Shown: piece after piece, positions 25,155 to 33,815 of the stretch
Position numbering within the stretch: the stretch's first letter is position 1
How the letters are laid out: each line of letters starts with the position of its first letter
Origin: Kitasatospora atroaurantiaca
Lineage (GTDB): Bacteria; Actinomycetota; Actinomycetes; Streptomycetales; Streptomycetaceae
Assembly: GCF_007828955.1 (NCBI RefSeq)
Contig: NZ_VIVR01000001.1
Span: 1,116,001 to 1,180,000, forward strand
DNA length: 64,000 nucleotides
Direction of reading: 5' to 3'
Notes under the pieces: model-generated
What the model was told of the DNA's origin: nothing
The model's input: only the letters and a program-made list of their open reading frames with translations
Database searches by the model: none
Position numbers and translations under genes: made by a program

Positions 25155-26450
25155 TCAGCGCGCCGCGATCGCCGCCAGCTTGCGCGCGGCCCGGTAGTCC
25201 CGCATCACCTGGGCGAAGGTGGTGTGGCCCTGGGTGGTCCGGGCGAAGGCCCGCCAGGCCGGGGTGACCAGGCAGACCGCCGCGTGGAACAGGTGCGGCC
25301 GGCGCTCGAAGGCCCCCAGCATCACCTTGCCCGCGCGCATCTCCACGCCGAGCCCGGCCTTGATCGCGAACGCGTAGTTGAGCGCCTGCCGCCGCACGTC
25401 GGCCGGGCCGCTCGCCTCGGCGACCTTCACCGCCCACTCGCCCGCCAGCCGGCCCGAGCGCAGCGCGTACGAGATGCCCTCGCGCGTCCACGGCTCCAGC
25501 AGGCCGGCCGCGTCGCCGGCGACCAGGACCCGGCCGCGCGAGAGCGGCGAGTCCTCGGCACGGCAGCGGGTCAGGTGGCCGGACTCGATGCTCGGGGTGA
25601 AGCCGGACAGGCCCAACTGCCGGATGTAGTCGGCCAGGTACTGCTTGGTCCGCTCGCCGTCGCCGCGTGCCGAGATCACGCCCACGGTGAGCGTCCCCGA
25701 GTCGGTCTTCGGGAAGACCCAGCCGTACGAGCCCGGCAGCGGGCCCCAGTCGAGGTGGATCCGGCCGGACCAGTACCGGGAGACGGACTCCGGCACCGGG
25801 ATCTCGGCCTCCAGGCCCAGGTCGATCTGGTCGAACGTCACCCCGACGTGCCGGCCGATCCGGCTGGCGCTGCCGTCCGCGCCGACCACCGCGCGGGCCT
25901 CGATGCGCCGCCCGTCCGCGGTGGTGACGGCCACCGTCCGCTGGTCGCTGCCCTGCTGCTCGACGCCGCTGACGGTGACCCCGGTGACCAGCACCGCACC
26001 GGCCTGCTCGGCGGCCTGCACCAGGCGCAGGTCGAACTCGTCGCGGTTGACCAGGCCGAAGAGCATCCGCTTCGAGCGCCGGGTGCGGGTGAACCGGCCG
26101 CCCAGCGCGAAGGTGACCGCGTGGATCCGGTCCTGCAGCGGCAGCTTGAAGTCCGGCGGCAGGCTGTCCCGGGACGGGCCGATGATGCCGCCGCCGCAGG
26201 TCTTGTAGCGGGGGTGCTCGGCCTTGTCGAGGAGCAACACACGGCGGCCCTGGAGGGCAGCGGCGTACGCGGCCGAGGAACCGGCCGGTCCCGCACCCAC
26301 CACGACCACGTCCCAGACGCCGTCGAGCGGGTCGGGCCCGGCGGACCCGGAGTCGTGGGCGACGGAGTCGGTCTCGGGACCGGCGGAGTCGGCCGAGTCG
26401 GTGGGGCGGTCGAGGCGGTCCTGGCCGAGGGAGCTACCGGAGTCAGTCAC
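25155..26450 (-). CDS. Geranylgeranyl reductase family FAD-dependent oxidoreductase
   Basis: The 431-residue protein begins with an acidic Ser/Asp-rich leader of about 45 residues. An FAD Rossmann motif (VVVVGAGPAGSSAAYAAALQG) follows, then HPRYKTCGGGIIGPS, typical of geranylgeranyl/digeranylgeranylglycerophospholipid reductases. AVVGADGSASRIGRHVG and the GD motif VLVAGDAAGLLEPWTREGISYALRSG complete the p-hydroxybenzoate-hydroxylase-type fold. Family members reduce polyprenyl side chains such as menaquinone or hydroxylate small molecules. GTG 26450 has little ribosome site, but TAAGAT lies 8 nt upstream, compatible with a leaderless mRNA. A strong terminator follows. It diverges from the M20 dipeptidase. 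Confidence 0.87.
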   Translation of the reverse strand: MTDSGSSLGQDRLDRPTDSADSAGPETDSVAHDSGSAGPDPLDGVWDVVVVGAGPAGSSAAYAAALQGRRVLLLDKAEHPRYKTCGGGIIGPSRDSLPPDFKLPLQDRIHAVTFALGGRFTRTRRSKRMLFGLVNRDEFDLRLVQAAEQAGAVLVTGVTVSGVEQQGSDQRTVAVTTADGRRIEARAVVGADGSASRIGRHVGVTFDQIDLGLEAEIPVPESVSRYWSGRIHLDWGPLPGSYGWVFPKTDSGTLTVGVISARGDGERTKQYLADYIRQLGLSGFTPSIESGHLTRCRAEDSPLSRGRVLVAGDAAGLLEPWTREGISYALRSGRLAGEWAVKVAEASGPADVRRQALNYAFAIKAGLGVEMRAGKVMLGAFERRPHLFHAAVCLVTPAWRAFARTTQGHTTFAQVMRDYRAARKLAAIAAR

Positions 26451-26565
26451 GGGCAGCAATCTTAGTGGGCACGCCCCGCCCGGCCGCCAGCCTCCTCCGC
26501 ACCCGATGCCTATGATCGTGGAATCAATCACCCTTCCGTTCCCCGAACACCCCTCGGAGAAGCTG

Positions 26566-27936
26566 ATGACCCAGCAGCCCCTGGCGGCGGCCGTCCGATC
26601 CCTGATGCCGCGCGCCAAGGCCGACCTGGCCGAGCTGGTGGCCTTCCCTTCCGTCGCCGACCCCCGGCAGTTCCCGGTCGAGGAGTGCGAGAAGGCCGCT
26701 CGCTGGGTCGCCGAGGCCTTCGCCGCGGAGGGCCTGACGGGCGTTCGGCTGCTGGACACCCCCGACGGCACCCAGTCGGTGTACGCCGAGCTGCCGGGCC
26801 CGGCCGGCGCGCCGACCGTGCTGCTGTACTCGCACTACGACGTGCAGCCGCCGCTGGACGAGAGTGGCTGGCTGAGCCCGGCGTTCGAGCTGACCGAGCG
26901 TGACGGCCGCTGGTACGGACGCGGCGCGGCCGACTGCAAGGGCAACATCCTGATGCACCTGACGGCCCTGCGGGCGCTGCGCGAGGTCGACGGCGCCTTC
27001 CCGGTCGGCCTGAAGGTGATCGTCGAGGGCTCGGAGGAGCAGGGCACCGGCGGTCTCGAGCGCTACGCCGAGGCCCACCCCGAGCTGCTCACCGCCGATG
27101 TGATCGTGATCGGCGACGCCGGGAACTTCGCCCCCGGCCTGCCCACCGTGACCGCCTCGCTGCGCGGCATGACCGTGGTCGAGATCGCCGTCTCCACACT
27201 GGCCGGCAACCTGCACTCGGGCGCCTTCGGCGGCGCCGCCCCGGACGCACTGCAGGCGCTGGTCCGCGTCCTCGCCACCCTGCACGACGAGCTCGGCGAC
27301 GTCGCGGTGAAGGGACTCCGGGCCGACCAGACCTGGCCGGGAGTGGAGTACCCGGACGCGAAGTTCCGGGACGACGCCAAGGTGCTGGACGGGGTCGCCC
27401 TGACCGGCACCGGCAGCGTCGCGGACCGGCTCTGGGCCCGGCCCTCGGTGACCGTCCTGGGCATCGACGCGCCACCGGTGATCGGCGCGACCTCCTCCGT
27501 CCAGGCGAGCGCGAAGGCCCTGGTCAGCCTGCGGATCCCGCCGGGCATGGAGCTGAAGGGCGCTCAGGACGCCCTGGTCGCCCACCTGGAGGCGGCCGTC
27601 CCGTTCGGTGCGCAGGCCAGGGTGACCCGGCTCAGCGGCGGCGAGCCGTTCAGCGCCGACACCTCGGGCCCGGCGTACGAGGCGATGGGCGAGGCGATGC
27701 AGGAGGCGTTCGGGGTCGCGATGGTCGCGTCCGGCGAGGGCGGCTCCATCCCGCTCTGCAACACGCTGCGCACGCTCTACCCGCAGACGGAGATCGTGCT
27801 GATCGGCGTGGAGGAGCCCACCACCCAGATCCATGCGGTCAACGAGAGCGTGGACCCGGTGGAGCTGGAGCGGATGGCCCTCGCCGAGGCACTGTTCCTC
27901 CGCCGCTACGCGGAGCTGACGAAGGCGAACGCCTAG
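26566..27936 (+). CDS. M20 family metallo-dipeptidase
   Basis: The 456-residue protein is an M20/CPG2-type zinc peptidase. Metal and catalytic segments are YSHYDVQPP, WYGRGAADCKGNI, the acid pair in EGSEEQGTGG, the aspartate in VIGDAGNF and the C-terminal IHAVNESV. The dimerisation lid lies between about residues 200 and 320. It is of the CndP-like/dipeptidase group, cleaving dipeptides or modified amino acids in the cytoplasm. ATG 26566 follows CGGAGAA. Its stop codon shares a CTAG with the stop of the convergent DUF4184 gene. Confidence 0.93.
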   Translation: MTQQPLAAAVRSLMPRAKADLAELVAFPSVADPRQFPVEECEKAARWVAEAFAAEGLTGVRLLDTPDGTQSVYAELPGPAGAPTVLLYSHYDVQPPLDESGWLSPAFELTERDGRWYGRGAADCKGNILMHLTALRALREVDGAFPVGLKVIVEGSEEQGTGGLERYAEAHPELLTADVIVIGDAGNFAPGLPTVTASLRGMTVVEIAVSTLAGNLHSGAFGGAAPDALQALVRVLATLHDELGDVAVKGLRADQTWPGVEYPDAKFRDDAKVLDGVALTGTGSVADRLWARPSVTVLGIDAPPVIGATSSVQASAKALVSLRIPPGMELKGAQDALVAHLEAAVPFGAQARVTRLSGGEPFSADTSGPAYEAMGEAMQEAFGVAMVASGEGGSIPLCNTLRTLYPQTEIVLIGVEEPTTQIHAVNESVDPVELERMALAEALFLRRYAELTKANA

Positions 27937-28718
27937 GCGGAGGCGTGGCGGCGGCGCCGCGACACGGTCCGGAACAGCCGGGCCGTCGTCGCGTACGCCA
28001 CCGCGCCCACGGCGAGGCCGGCGCCGCCGCCGAAGCAGAACTCGGCGATCCGCTCGCGGTCGCTCCGAGTGAGCCGGTGAGCCGCCCCGGCCGCCGTCGC
28101 CCCGGCCATCGCCGCGACCCCGGCCCGGCGCACGGCCGGGTGCGGGCGGTGCGTCCCGGGTGGCCGGGCGGTGTCCGCCTCGGCCGCCACCCGTACGGCG
28201 TAGCGCGCGACGTACCCGAGTGCGACGGCGGAGCTGGCGTACTGCAGGACGGTGTGGAGCGGCACCCCCGCGAGCGGACGGTTCAGTACGGGGAACGCCC
28301 TGACCCCGGCCCGGTCTTCGTGGGTGAAGGAGTCCCAGCCGACGTGCGTGGCCGCCCCGACGGCGGCGGATACGGCGAACCACGCCGGGCTGCCGTCCCC
28401 GCGGCCCGAGGGCGCGGTGACCGCCTCGGCGGCCGCCGCCCAGCGACCGGGGAGGAGGGCCAGCAGCGGAGCGCGTACCCACCCATGCCAGGCCGCCACC
28501 AGCCCGCCCGCGATCGCCACGTCAACGGTCGGCACCGCCCACCACCGGTGCGTCACCGCGCCGTGCCGGTAGCTGCCGGGCAGCAGCGAGTCGGCGAAGT
28601 ACGGCAGATCCGGTGCCATCGCCCCGGCGACGAGGGCGGAGGCGATCAACGGCCCCCGGCCGGCCGCACCCCTGAGCAGCGGCAGAACGGCAGCGGGATG
28701 GCTGAGCGTGAACGGCAT
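27933..28718 (-). CDS. DUF4184 family membrane protein
   Basis: The 261-residue protein opens MPFTLSHPAAVLPLLR, the signature of DUF4184. It has HRWW, GAATHVGWDSFTHEDRAG and several membrane helices. The conserved histidines (SHP, THVGWDSFTH) recall metal-dependent integral membrane hydrolases of the YdjM type, but activity is unproven. ATG 28718 is the family start. It converges with the dipeptidase and overlaps it by 4 bp (shared CTAG). The upstream gene on the same strand is 108 bp away. Confidence 0.85.
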   Translation of the reverse strand: MPFTLSHPAAVLPLLRGAAGRGPLIASALVAGAMAPDLPYFADSLLPGSYRHGAVTHRWWAVPTVDVAIAGGLVAAWHGWVRAPLLALLPGRWAAAAEAVTAPSGRGDGSPAWFAVSAAVGAATHVGWDSFTHEDRAGVRAFPVLNRPLAGVPLHTVLQYASSAVALGYVARYAVRVAAEADTARPPGTHRPHPAVRRAGVAAMAGATAAGAAHRLTRSDRERIAEFCFGGGAGLAVGAVAYATTARLFRTVSRRRRHASA

Positions 28719-28826
28719 ACGCCCATCCTGCCCTGCGAAGGCGCCCGTGCCCGCGCACCGGGCCACGTGCCCGCCCGACCGCCCGACCGACCGTCCGACC
28801 GTCCGTCCGACCGGCAGGCCCGACCG

Positions 28827-29903
28827 TCAGCCCGCCGCGGCTGCGCCGACGGCCGCGGGCAGCCCGGCCTCCAGGTAGCGCAGCTCCCCGCGCTCGCGCG
28901 CGTCGAGCGCGGCGGCGAGCCGGCGCAGGCGCCCGGCGGGCAGCAGGCCCGCGGCCTCGTCCAAGGTGACGAACCGCCAGCCGCGCAGCTCCTCGGCCGG
29001 CAGCCGTAGCCCGGCCCTCGCGGCGTCGTCGAGCCGGCCGCCGTCGTAGACCAGCCGCAGGCCGCCCTGGCGCGGGCCGGTCCGCGGCTCCCAGTCCACC
29101 GCGAGCAGCCGCAGCGCGGGCGCCTCCAGACGCAGGCCCAGCTCCTCCGCCGTCTCGCGCAGCGCCGCGTCCGTGGGTGCCTCGCCACGCTCGACCACCC
29201 CGCCCGGGAACTCCCACGAGGGCTTGTAGACCGGGTCCACCAGGAGCACCCGGTCCTGCTCGTCGAAGAGCAGCACGGCCGCGGCCACCGTGTCGCCCGT
29301 CGAGTCGGCACTCTGCACGATCGGACAGCGGGCGGCGCCGTCCTTGACCAGCTCGGCCAGGCGCTCGGCGGTCTGGCGCGGGGTCAGGTCGCCGGTGTCG
29401 ACCAGCTGTGCGTCCCGGCTGAGCCAGCGTCTGGCGGACCGGTACTGCGAGAGGTGCTCCCGGCACCACTCTCGCACCCGGGCGCTACCGTCGGGATCGT
29501 CCGGGCACTCCTCCCGTTCGGCTATGCGTTGGCGCAGGATCGTTTCCTCAGGGTCAAGGACGAAGTGGTGCACCGCCAGCCCGCGCGCGGCGAGCGCGCC
29601 GAAGATCTCGTCCCGGTAGTCCTCGCGCAGCAGGGTCATCGGCACCACCAGCGGGCCGGGGACCTCGCTGAGGAGCGCCGCCGCGACCTCGGGCACCAAC
29701 CGCCGCCAGGACGGCAGGTCCTGGAAGTCGGAGACCGGCGACATCCGGTCCGCGGGAAGCATCCGGCGCAGCCCGTACCCGACCAGCTCCGGGTCGTACA
29801 GGAGGCTCCCGGGCAGCAACTCCACCAGCTCACGGCAGGCGCTCGTCTTGCCCGCCCCGAATGTGCCATTGACCCAGACGATCACAGCGTCCCCTGCCCT
29901 CAT
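28827..29903 (-). CDS. TmrB-like P-loop NTPase fused to a NUDIX hydrolase domain
   Basis: The 358-residue protein has two domains. Residues 1-190 resemble the tunicamycin-resistance ATP-binding protein TmrB: IVWVNGTFGAGKTSA (P-loop G13-T20), LLYDPELVGYGLRRM, DFQDLPSWRRL and VVPMTLLREDYRDEI in the same order. Residues about 205-345 form a NUDIX domain with a complete box (GGVVERGEAPTDAALRETAEELGL at about 231-253, matching G-x5-E-x7-RE-x2-EE-x-G). The first may be a kinase-like resistance ATPase, the second a nucleotide-diphosphate-linked hydrolase; a common substrate is inferred only from fusion. ATG 29903 starts the TmrB register. Confidence 0.85.
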   Translation of the reverse strand: MRAGDAVIVWVNGTFGAGKTSACRELVELLPGSLLYDPELVGYGLRRMLPADRMSPVSDFQDLPSWRRLVPEVAAALLSEVPGPLVVPMTLLREDYRDEIFGALAARGLAVHHFVLDPEETILRQRIAEREECPDDPDGSARVREWCREHLSQYRSARRWLSRDAQLVDTGDLTPRQTAERLAELVKDGAARCPIVQSADSTGDTVAAAVLLFDEQDRVLLVDPVYKPSWEFPGGVVERGEAPTDAALRETAEELGLRLEAPALRLLAVDWEPRTGPRQGGLRLVYDGGRLDDAARAGLRLPAEELRGWRFVTLDEAAGLLPAGRLRRLAAALDARERGELRYLEAGLPAAVGAAAAG

Positions 29904-30077
29904 CTCGCCCCGGCGCCCACCGCTCGGGGTGGCGCGGGCCGTACGCCCGGCCTGCGCCACCCCAGGTGGTACCCGCGCCCGCCCCTTGCCCATACCTGGC
30001 CGCCCGCCGCACCGTCACTTCCCGGCCGTGCGGCATGTGTCAGCCGCAACCACGCGGTGCTCTCACGCCAGGTCGAT

Positions 30078-31475
30078 TCACGCCAGGTCGAGCAGCTGCT
30101 TCTTCAGCACCTTGCCCATGGCGTTGCGCGGCAGCTCGTCGACCAGCACCACGCGGCGGGGCCGCTTGTGCACGGACAGCCGCTCGGCCACGAAGGCGGT
30201 GAGCTGGTCGCCCGTCACCGGCCCGTCCGCGATCACGTACGCCACCACGGCCTGCCCGAGGTCGGTGTCCGGCGCGCCGACCACCGCCGCGTCGGCGACG
30301 GCCGGGTGGTCGCGCAGGGCGGCCTCCACCTCGCCGGCGCCGATCCGGTAGCCGCCGCTCTTGATCAGGTCGACCGAGGCCCGGCCGACGATCCGGTGGA
30401 ATCCGTCCGGGCCGATCACCGCGACGTCGCCGGTCCGGAACCAGCCGTCGGCCGTCCAGGCCTCCGCGTTGGCGTCCGGCCGGTGGAGGTACCCTGCGAA
30501 CAGGGTCGGCCCGGCGACCTGCAGCTCGCCGACCGTCTCGCCGTCGTGCGGGACGGGTGCGCCGTCCTCGCCGACCAGCCGGGTCCGTACGCCGTCCAGC
30601 GGCAGACCGACGCTCCCCGGCCTGCGTTCGCCGTCTGCCCTGGTGCTGACGGTGATCAGCGACTCGGTCATCCCGTACCGCTCGATCGGGGCCTGGCCGG
30701 TGAGCGCCACCAGGCGCTCGAAGACCGGCACCGGCAGCGGTGCGCTGCCCGAGACCAGCAGCCGCGCCGAGTGCAGTGCCGCCGCCGACTCCGCGTCGTT
30801 CGCGATCCGGGACCAGACGGTGGGCACCCCGAAGTACAGGCTGCCCCGCGCCGCGGCGTACGCCTCCGGCGTGGGCCGGCCGGTGTGCACCAGGCGGCTT
30901 CCCGTCCGCAGGGCGCCGAGCACGCCCAGCACCAGGCCGTGCACGTGGAACAGCGGCAGTCCGTGCGCCAGCGTGTCCTCGGCCGTCCACTGCCAGGCGT
31001 CCGCGAGCCCGTCAAGCCCGGCTGCGACGGCCGAGCGCGGAATCAGCGCACCCTTGGGCGCGCCGGTGGTGCCCGAGGTGTAGAGCACGAAGGCCGTGCG
31101 CTCCGGCGCGGGCTCGGCGTACGAGCTCCCCGAACGCGCCGTCAGCTCCACGGGTACCGGTTCCAGCCCCTCCTCGGCCGCGCCGCCCGCGAGCAGCGTC
31201 GCCCCCGAGTCCCGCAGGATGTGCTCCCGCTCCTTCGGCCCGGAGTCGGGCGGGAGTGGCACGACCGGTACGCCGGCGAGCAGGCCGCCCACCACGGCCG
31301 CCACCGTCTCGGCCGTCGGCCGGGCCAGTACGGCGAGCGCCGGCGCGCCCGCCACCCGGTCCGCCACCGCCGTCGCCGCGCCGAGCAGCTGCTCGCGCGA
31401 CATCGCGTACCCGTCGATCCGCAGCGCGTCGGCGGCATCGCCGTACGCACCCTCAAGTGCCGTCAGCAGTCCCAT
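30078..31475 (-). CDS. Acyl-CoA synthetase, malonyl-CoA synthetase (MatB)-like
   Basis: The 465-residue adenylate-forming enzyme has the P-loop-like YTSGTTGAPKGA, PLFHVHGLVLGVLGALRTG, ERYGMTES (A5), GDVAVIGPDG (A7), GRASVDLIKSGGYRIGAGEVEAAL (A8) and the C-terminal catalytic lysine in LPRNAMGKVLKK. The central segments closely follow the Streptomyces coelicolor MatB sequence as I remember it (for example DALADAWQWT and GLPLFHVHGLVLG), so a malonate or methylmalonate ligase giving extender units is the best guess. The N terminus is short and lacks the usual leading helix. ATG 31475 is the family start. A terminator separates it from the etf operon upstream. Confidence 0.85.
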   Translation of the reverse strand: MGLLTALEGAYGDAADALRIDGYAMSREQLLGAATAVADRVAGAPALAVLARPTAETVAAVVGGLLAGVPVVPLPPDSGPKEREHILRDSGATLLAGGAAEEGLEPVPVELTARSGSSYAEPAPERTAFVLYTSGTTGAPKGALIPRSAVAAGLDGLADAWQWTAEDTLAHGLPLFHVHGLVLGVLGALRTGSRLVHTGRPTPEAYAAARGSLYFGVPTVWSRIANDAESAAALHSARLLVSGSAPLPVPVFERLVALTGQAPIERYGMTESLITVSTRADGERRPGSVGLPLDGVRTRLVGEDGAPVPHDGETVGELQVAGPTLFAGYLHRPDANAEAWTADGWFRTGDVAVIGPDGFHRIVGRASVDLIKSGGYRIGAGEVEAALRDHPAVADAAVVGAPDTDLGQAVVAYVIADGPVTGDQLTAFVAERLSVHKRPRRVVLVDELPRNAMGKVLKKQLLDLA

Positions 31476-31553
31476 GCCTCCGGACTCTACGCGGTGGCTC
31501 GGCCGCCGGGCCGGGAACACCGATGGGCGTTTCGGGGGCCGCGTCGGAACGCC

Positions 31554-31591
31554 GAAGGGCGCGGTCCCCCGAACGGGGAACCGCGCCCTTC
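31554..31591 (-). terminator. Intrinsic terminator of the etfBA operon
   Basis: An 18-bp stem with one mismatch (GAAGGGCGCGGT at the base, 31554-31571 with 31574-31591) lies 25 bp after the etfA stop on the minus strand. Confidence 0.82.
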
Positions 31592-31615
31592 TGTCAGCTG
31601 AGCCGACTGCGCCGG

Positions 31616-32578
31616 TCAGCCCTTGCGGGCCTTGACCTCGGCGGTGAGCTGGGGGAGGACGGTGAACAGGTCGCCGACCACGCCGTAGTCGACGAGTTCG
31701 AAGATCGGGGCCTCGGGGTCCTTGTTGATGGCCACGATGGTCTTCGAGGTCTGCATGCCGGCCCGGTGCTGGATCGCGCCGGAGATGCCCGCCGCGACGT
31801 ACAGCTGCGGGGAGACCTGCTTGCCGGTCTGGCCGACCTGGTTGGTGTGCGGGTACCAGCCCGCGTCCACCGCGGCCCGCGAGGCACCGACGGCCGCGCC
31901 CAGCGCGTCCGCGAGCTCCTCGACCACGCCGAAGCCCTCCGCCGCACCCACGCCACGCCCGCCGGAGACCACGATCGCGGCCTCGGTCAGCTCGGGGCGG
32001 CCGGAGGAGACCCGCGGGGTGCGGGCGACGACCGTGGCCGCGTTGCCGGTGAACGCCACCGTGACGTTCTCCACCGCGCCGGCCGCCGGGGCCGCCTCGG
32101 GGGCCACCGCGTTCGGCTTCACCGTGATCACCGGCACGCCGTGCGACACCCTCGACTTCACCTGGAACGACGCGGCGAACACCGACTGGGTGGCGACCGG
32201 ACCACCGTCGCCGGCCTCCAGGTCCACCGCGTCGGTGATGATGCCCGAACCCAGCCGCAGCGCGACGCGTGCGGCGACCTCCTTGCCCTCGCCGGAGGAG
32301 GTGACGAGCACCGCGGCCGCGTCGGCGGCCTTGGCGATCTGGGCGAGCGCGTCGACCTTGGGGACGACCAGCTGGTCGGCGAACTCGGCGCCGTCGGCGA
32401 CGTACACCTTGGCCGCGCCGAACTCGCCGGCCTTGGCGGCGATGTCGGCGGCGGCCGCACCGGCGCCCAGCACCACCGCGGCGGGCTCGCCGATGCGGCG
32501 GGCCAGGGTCAGCAGTTCCAGGGCCGGCTTGCGGACCACACCGTCGGCGTGGTCCACGAGAACCAGGATCTCAGCCAT
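31616..32578 (-). CDS. etfA: Electron transfer flavoprotein subunit alpha
   Basis: The 320-residue protein starts MAEILVLVDHADGVVRKPALELLT and contains the C-terminal FAD-binding domain typical of EtfA: SGGRGVG, SRAAVDAGWYPHTNQVGQTGKQVSPQLYVAAGISGAIQHRAGM, and TIVAINKDPEAPIFELVDYGVVGDLF. With EtfB it takes electrons from acyl-CoA dehydrogenases and passes them to ETF:quinone oxidoreductase. ATG 32578 follows GGAGCAACGA. It lies 48 bp after etfB in the same operon. Confidence 0.97.
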   Translation of the reverse strand: MAEILVLVDHADGVVRKPALELLTLARRIGEPAAVVLGAGAAAADIAAKAGEFGAAKVYVADGAEFADQLVVPKVDALAQIAKAADAAAVLVTSSGEGKEVAARVALRLGSGIITDAVDLEAGDGGPVATQSVFAASFQVKSRVSHGVPVITVKPNAVAPEAAPAAGAVENVTVAFTGNAATVVARTPRVSSGRPELTEAAIVVSGGRGVGAAEGFGVVEELADALGAAVGASRAAVDAGWYPHTNQVGQTGKQVSPQLYVAAGISGAIQHRAGMQTSKTIVAINKDPEAPIFELVDYGVVGDLFTVLPQLTAEVKARKG

Positions 32579-32626
32579 GATTCGTTGCTCCTGATCGATC
32601 GTGAAATTGGCGCTAACGGCGGTCGG

Positions 32627-33412
32627 TTAGATGAACTTCTGGGCGGCGAGGTAGGCGGCGAGCTGCTTGCCGCCCTCACCCTCGTCCTTGACGATGGTGC
32701 CCGCGGTGCGCGGCGGGCGGGCCGTGATGGTCTCCACCGCGGTCCACGCGCCGGCCAGGCCGACCTCGCCCGCGTCGATGCCCAGGTCGTCCAGGTCGTA
32801 CTCGGTGACCGGCTTCTTCTTCGCCGCCATGATGCCCTTGAAGGACGGGTAGCGGGCCTCACCGGACTGGTCGGTGACCGAGATGACCGCGGGCAGCTCC
32901 GCCTGCAGCTCCTCGGTGGCCGCGTCGCCGTCCCGGCGGCCCTTCACCGTGGTCCCCTCGACCGTCACCTCGGACAGCAGGGTCACCTGCGGCACCCCCA
33001 GGCGCTCGGCCAGCAGCGCCGGCAGCACACCCATCGTGCCGTCGGTCGAGGCCATGCCGCCGACCACCAGGTCGAACCCGGTCTTCTCCAGCGCCTTCGC
33101 GATGATCCCCGAGGTGGCGATCACGTCCGAACCGTGGATGTCGTCGTCGTTCACGTGAACGGCCTTGTCCGCACCCATCGACAACGCCTTGCGCAGCGCG
33201 TCCTTGGCATCGTCCGGCCCCACGGTCAGCACGGTCACCTCGGCATCACCGTGCGCCTCCGCGATCCGCAGCGCCTGCTCCACGCCGTACTCGTCCAGCT
33301 CCGACAGGAGGCCGTCCACGCCCTCCCGGTCGGTGGTGGTGTCGTCCGCGAAGCGACGGTCACCGGTCGCGTCGGGCACGTACTTCACACAGACAACGAT
33401 CCTCAAGCTCAC
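32627..33412 (-). CDS. etfB: Electron transfer flavoprotein subunit beta
   Basis: The 261-residue protein starts VSLRIVVCVKYVPDATGDRRF and has DEYGVEQALRIAE, VLTVGPDDAKDALRKALSMGADKAVHV, GGMASTDGTMGVLPALLAERLGVP and the family signature region near the end (YPSFKGIMAAKKKPV). It binds AMP and forms the heterodimer with EtfA. GTG 33412 follows AGGAGA. It is the first gene of etfBA; two identical-type palindromes about 140 bp upstream suggest control by a TetR-type fatty-acid regulator. Confidence 0.97.
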   Translation of the reverse strand: MSLRIVVCVKYVPDATGDRRFADDTTTDREGVDGLLSELDEYGVEQALRIAEAHGDAEVTVLTVGPDDAKDALRKALSMGADKAVHVNDDDIHGSDVIATSGIIAKALEKTGFDLVVGGMASTDGTMGVLPALLAERLGVPQVTLLSEVTVEGTTVKGRRDGDAATEELQAELPAVISVTDQSGEARYPSFKGIMAAKKKPVTEYDLDDLGIDAGEVGLAGAWTAVETITARPPRTAGTIVKDEGEGGKQLAAYLAAQKFI

Positions 33413-33547
33413 GGCCTGTCTCCTGTACTGGTCTCGTCCGGCGGCTGCGGCTGTGCAAGCGGGTACTGGGCCGCCTTGGGGAAAGGCGCACTCCAGGCCC
33501 ACTCCGGGCAGCGTATTCCTGTGCCCGTCCGGAACTTCCTGGCAGCA

Positions 33548-33591
33548 TACTCGCGAGTAGCTTAGCCGTCACTACTGGCCAGTAGCTTAGC
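33548..33591 (-). promoter_or_regulatory. Twin palindromic operators upstream of etfBA
   Basis: TACTCGCGAGTA (33548-33559) and TACTGGCCAGTA (33573-33584) are each perfect 12-bp palindromes of the form TACTnGCnAGTA. Each is followed by GCTTAGC, giving a 25-bp tandem unit. They lie about 136-172 bp upstream of the etfB start. Palindromes of this kind are typical of TetR-family repressors of fatty-acid degradation; no such regulator gene lies beside it. Confidence 0.6.
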
Positions 33592-33815
33592 GCTGCCGGG
33601 TCCCGGCCGAGCGTCCCGCACCTCCCGTCCGCGCTGGCGGAGAGGGGTACGGGACGGCTGCACTGCCGTCTGCGCCCATCCTGCCTCAGCCGAGGCCCGG
33701 GACCACCTGACTGGGCAGCAGATCGACTGTGAGATTGAACGGTCTTGACAAGATTCACCTGGCCGGACGGTCCCTCAGTCCTTGAGCCCGGCAGTCCTAC
33801 AGTCCTTGGCCGGCT
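33592..33815. other. Intergenic stretch without gene (rest of the 33413-33815 gap)
   Basis: The 403-bp gap between etfB and the thioredoxin-like gene contains the twin operators described separately. In the remainder I see no coding signature or RNA. A minus-strand open frame over 33360-33758 has poor composition and no ribosome site. Confidence 0.5.

Noticed and set aside
28770..28820. CGTCCGACCG repeats as a CRISPR-like array
   Set aside because: Short tandem GACCGNCC repeats without spacers, just upstream of the DUF4184 gene; simple repeat only.
33360..33758. Minus-strand frame of 132 codons upstream of etfB
   Set aside because: Ser/Arg-rich composition, no ribosome site and overlap with the etfB start and operators; treated as noncoding.
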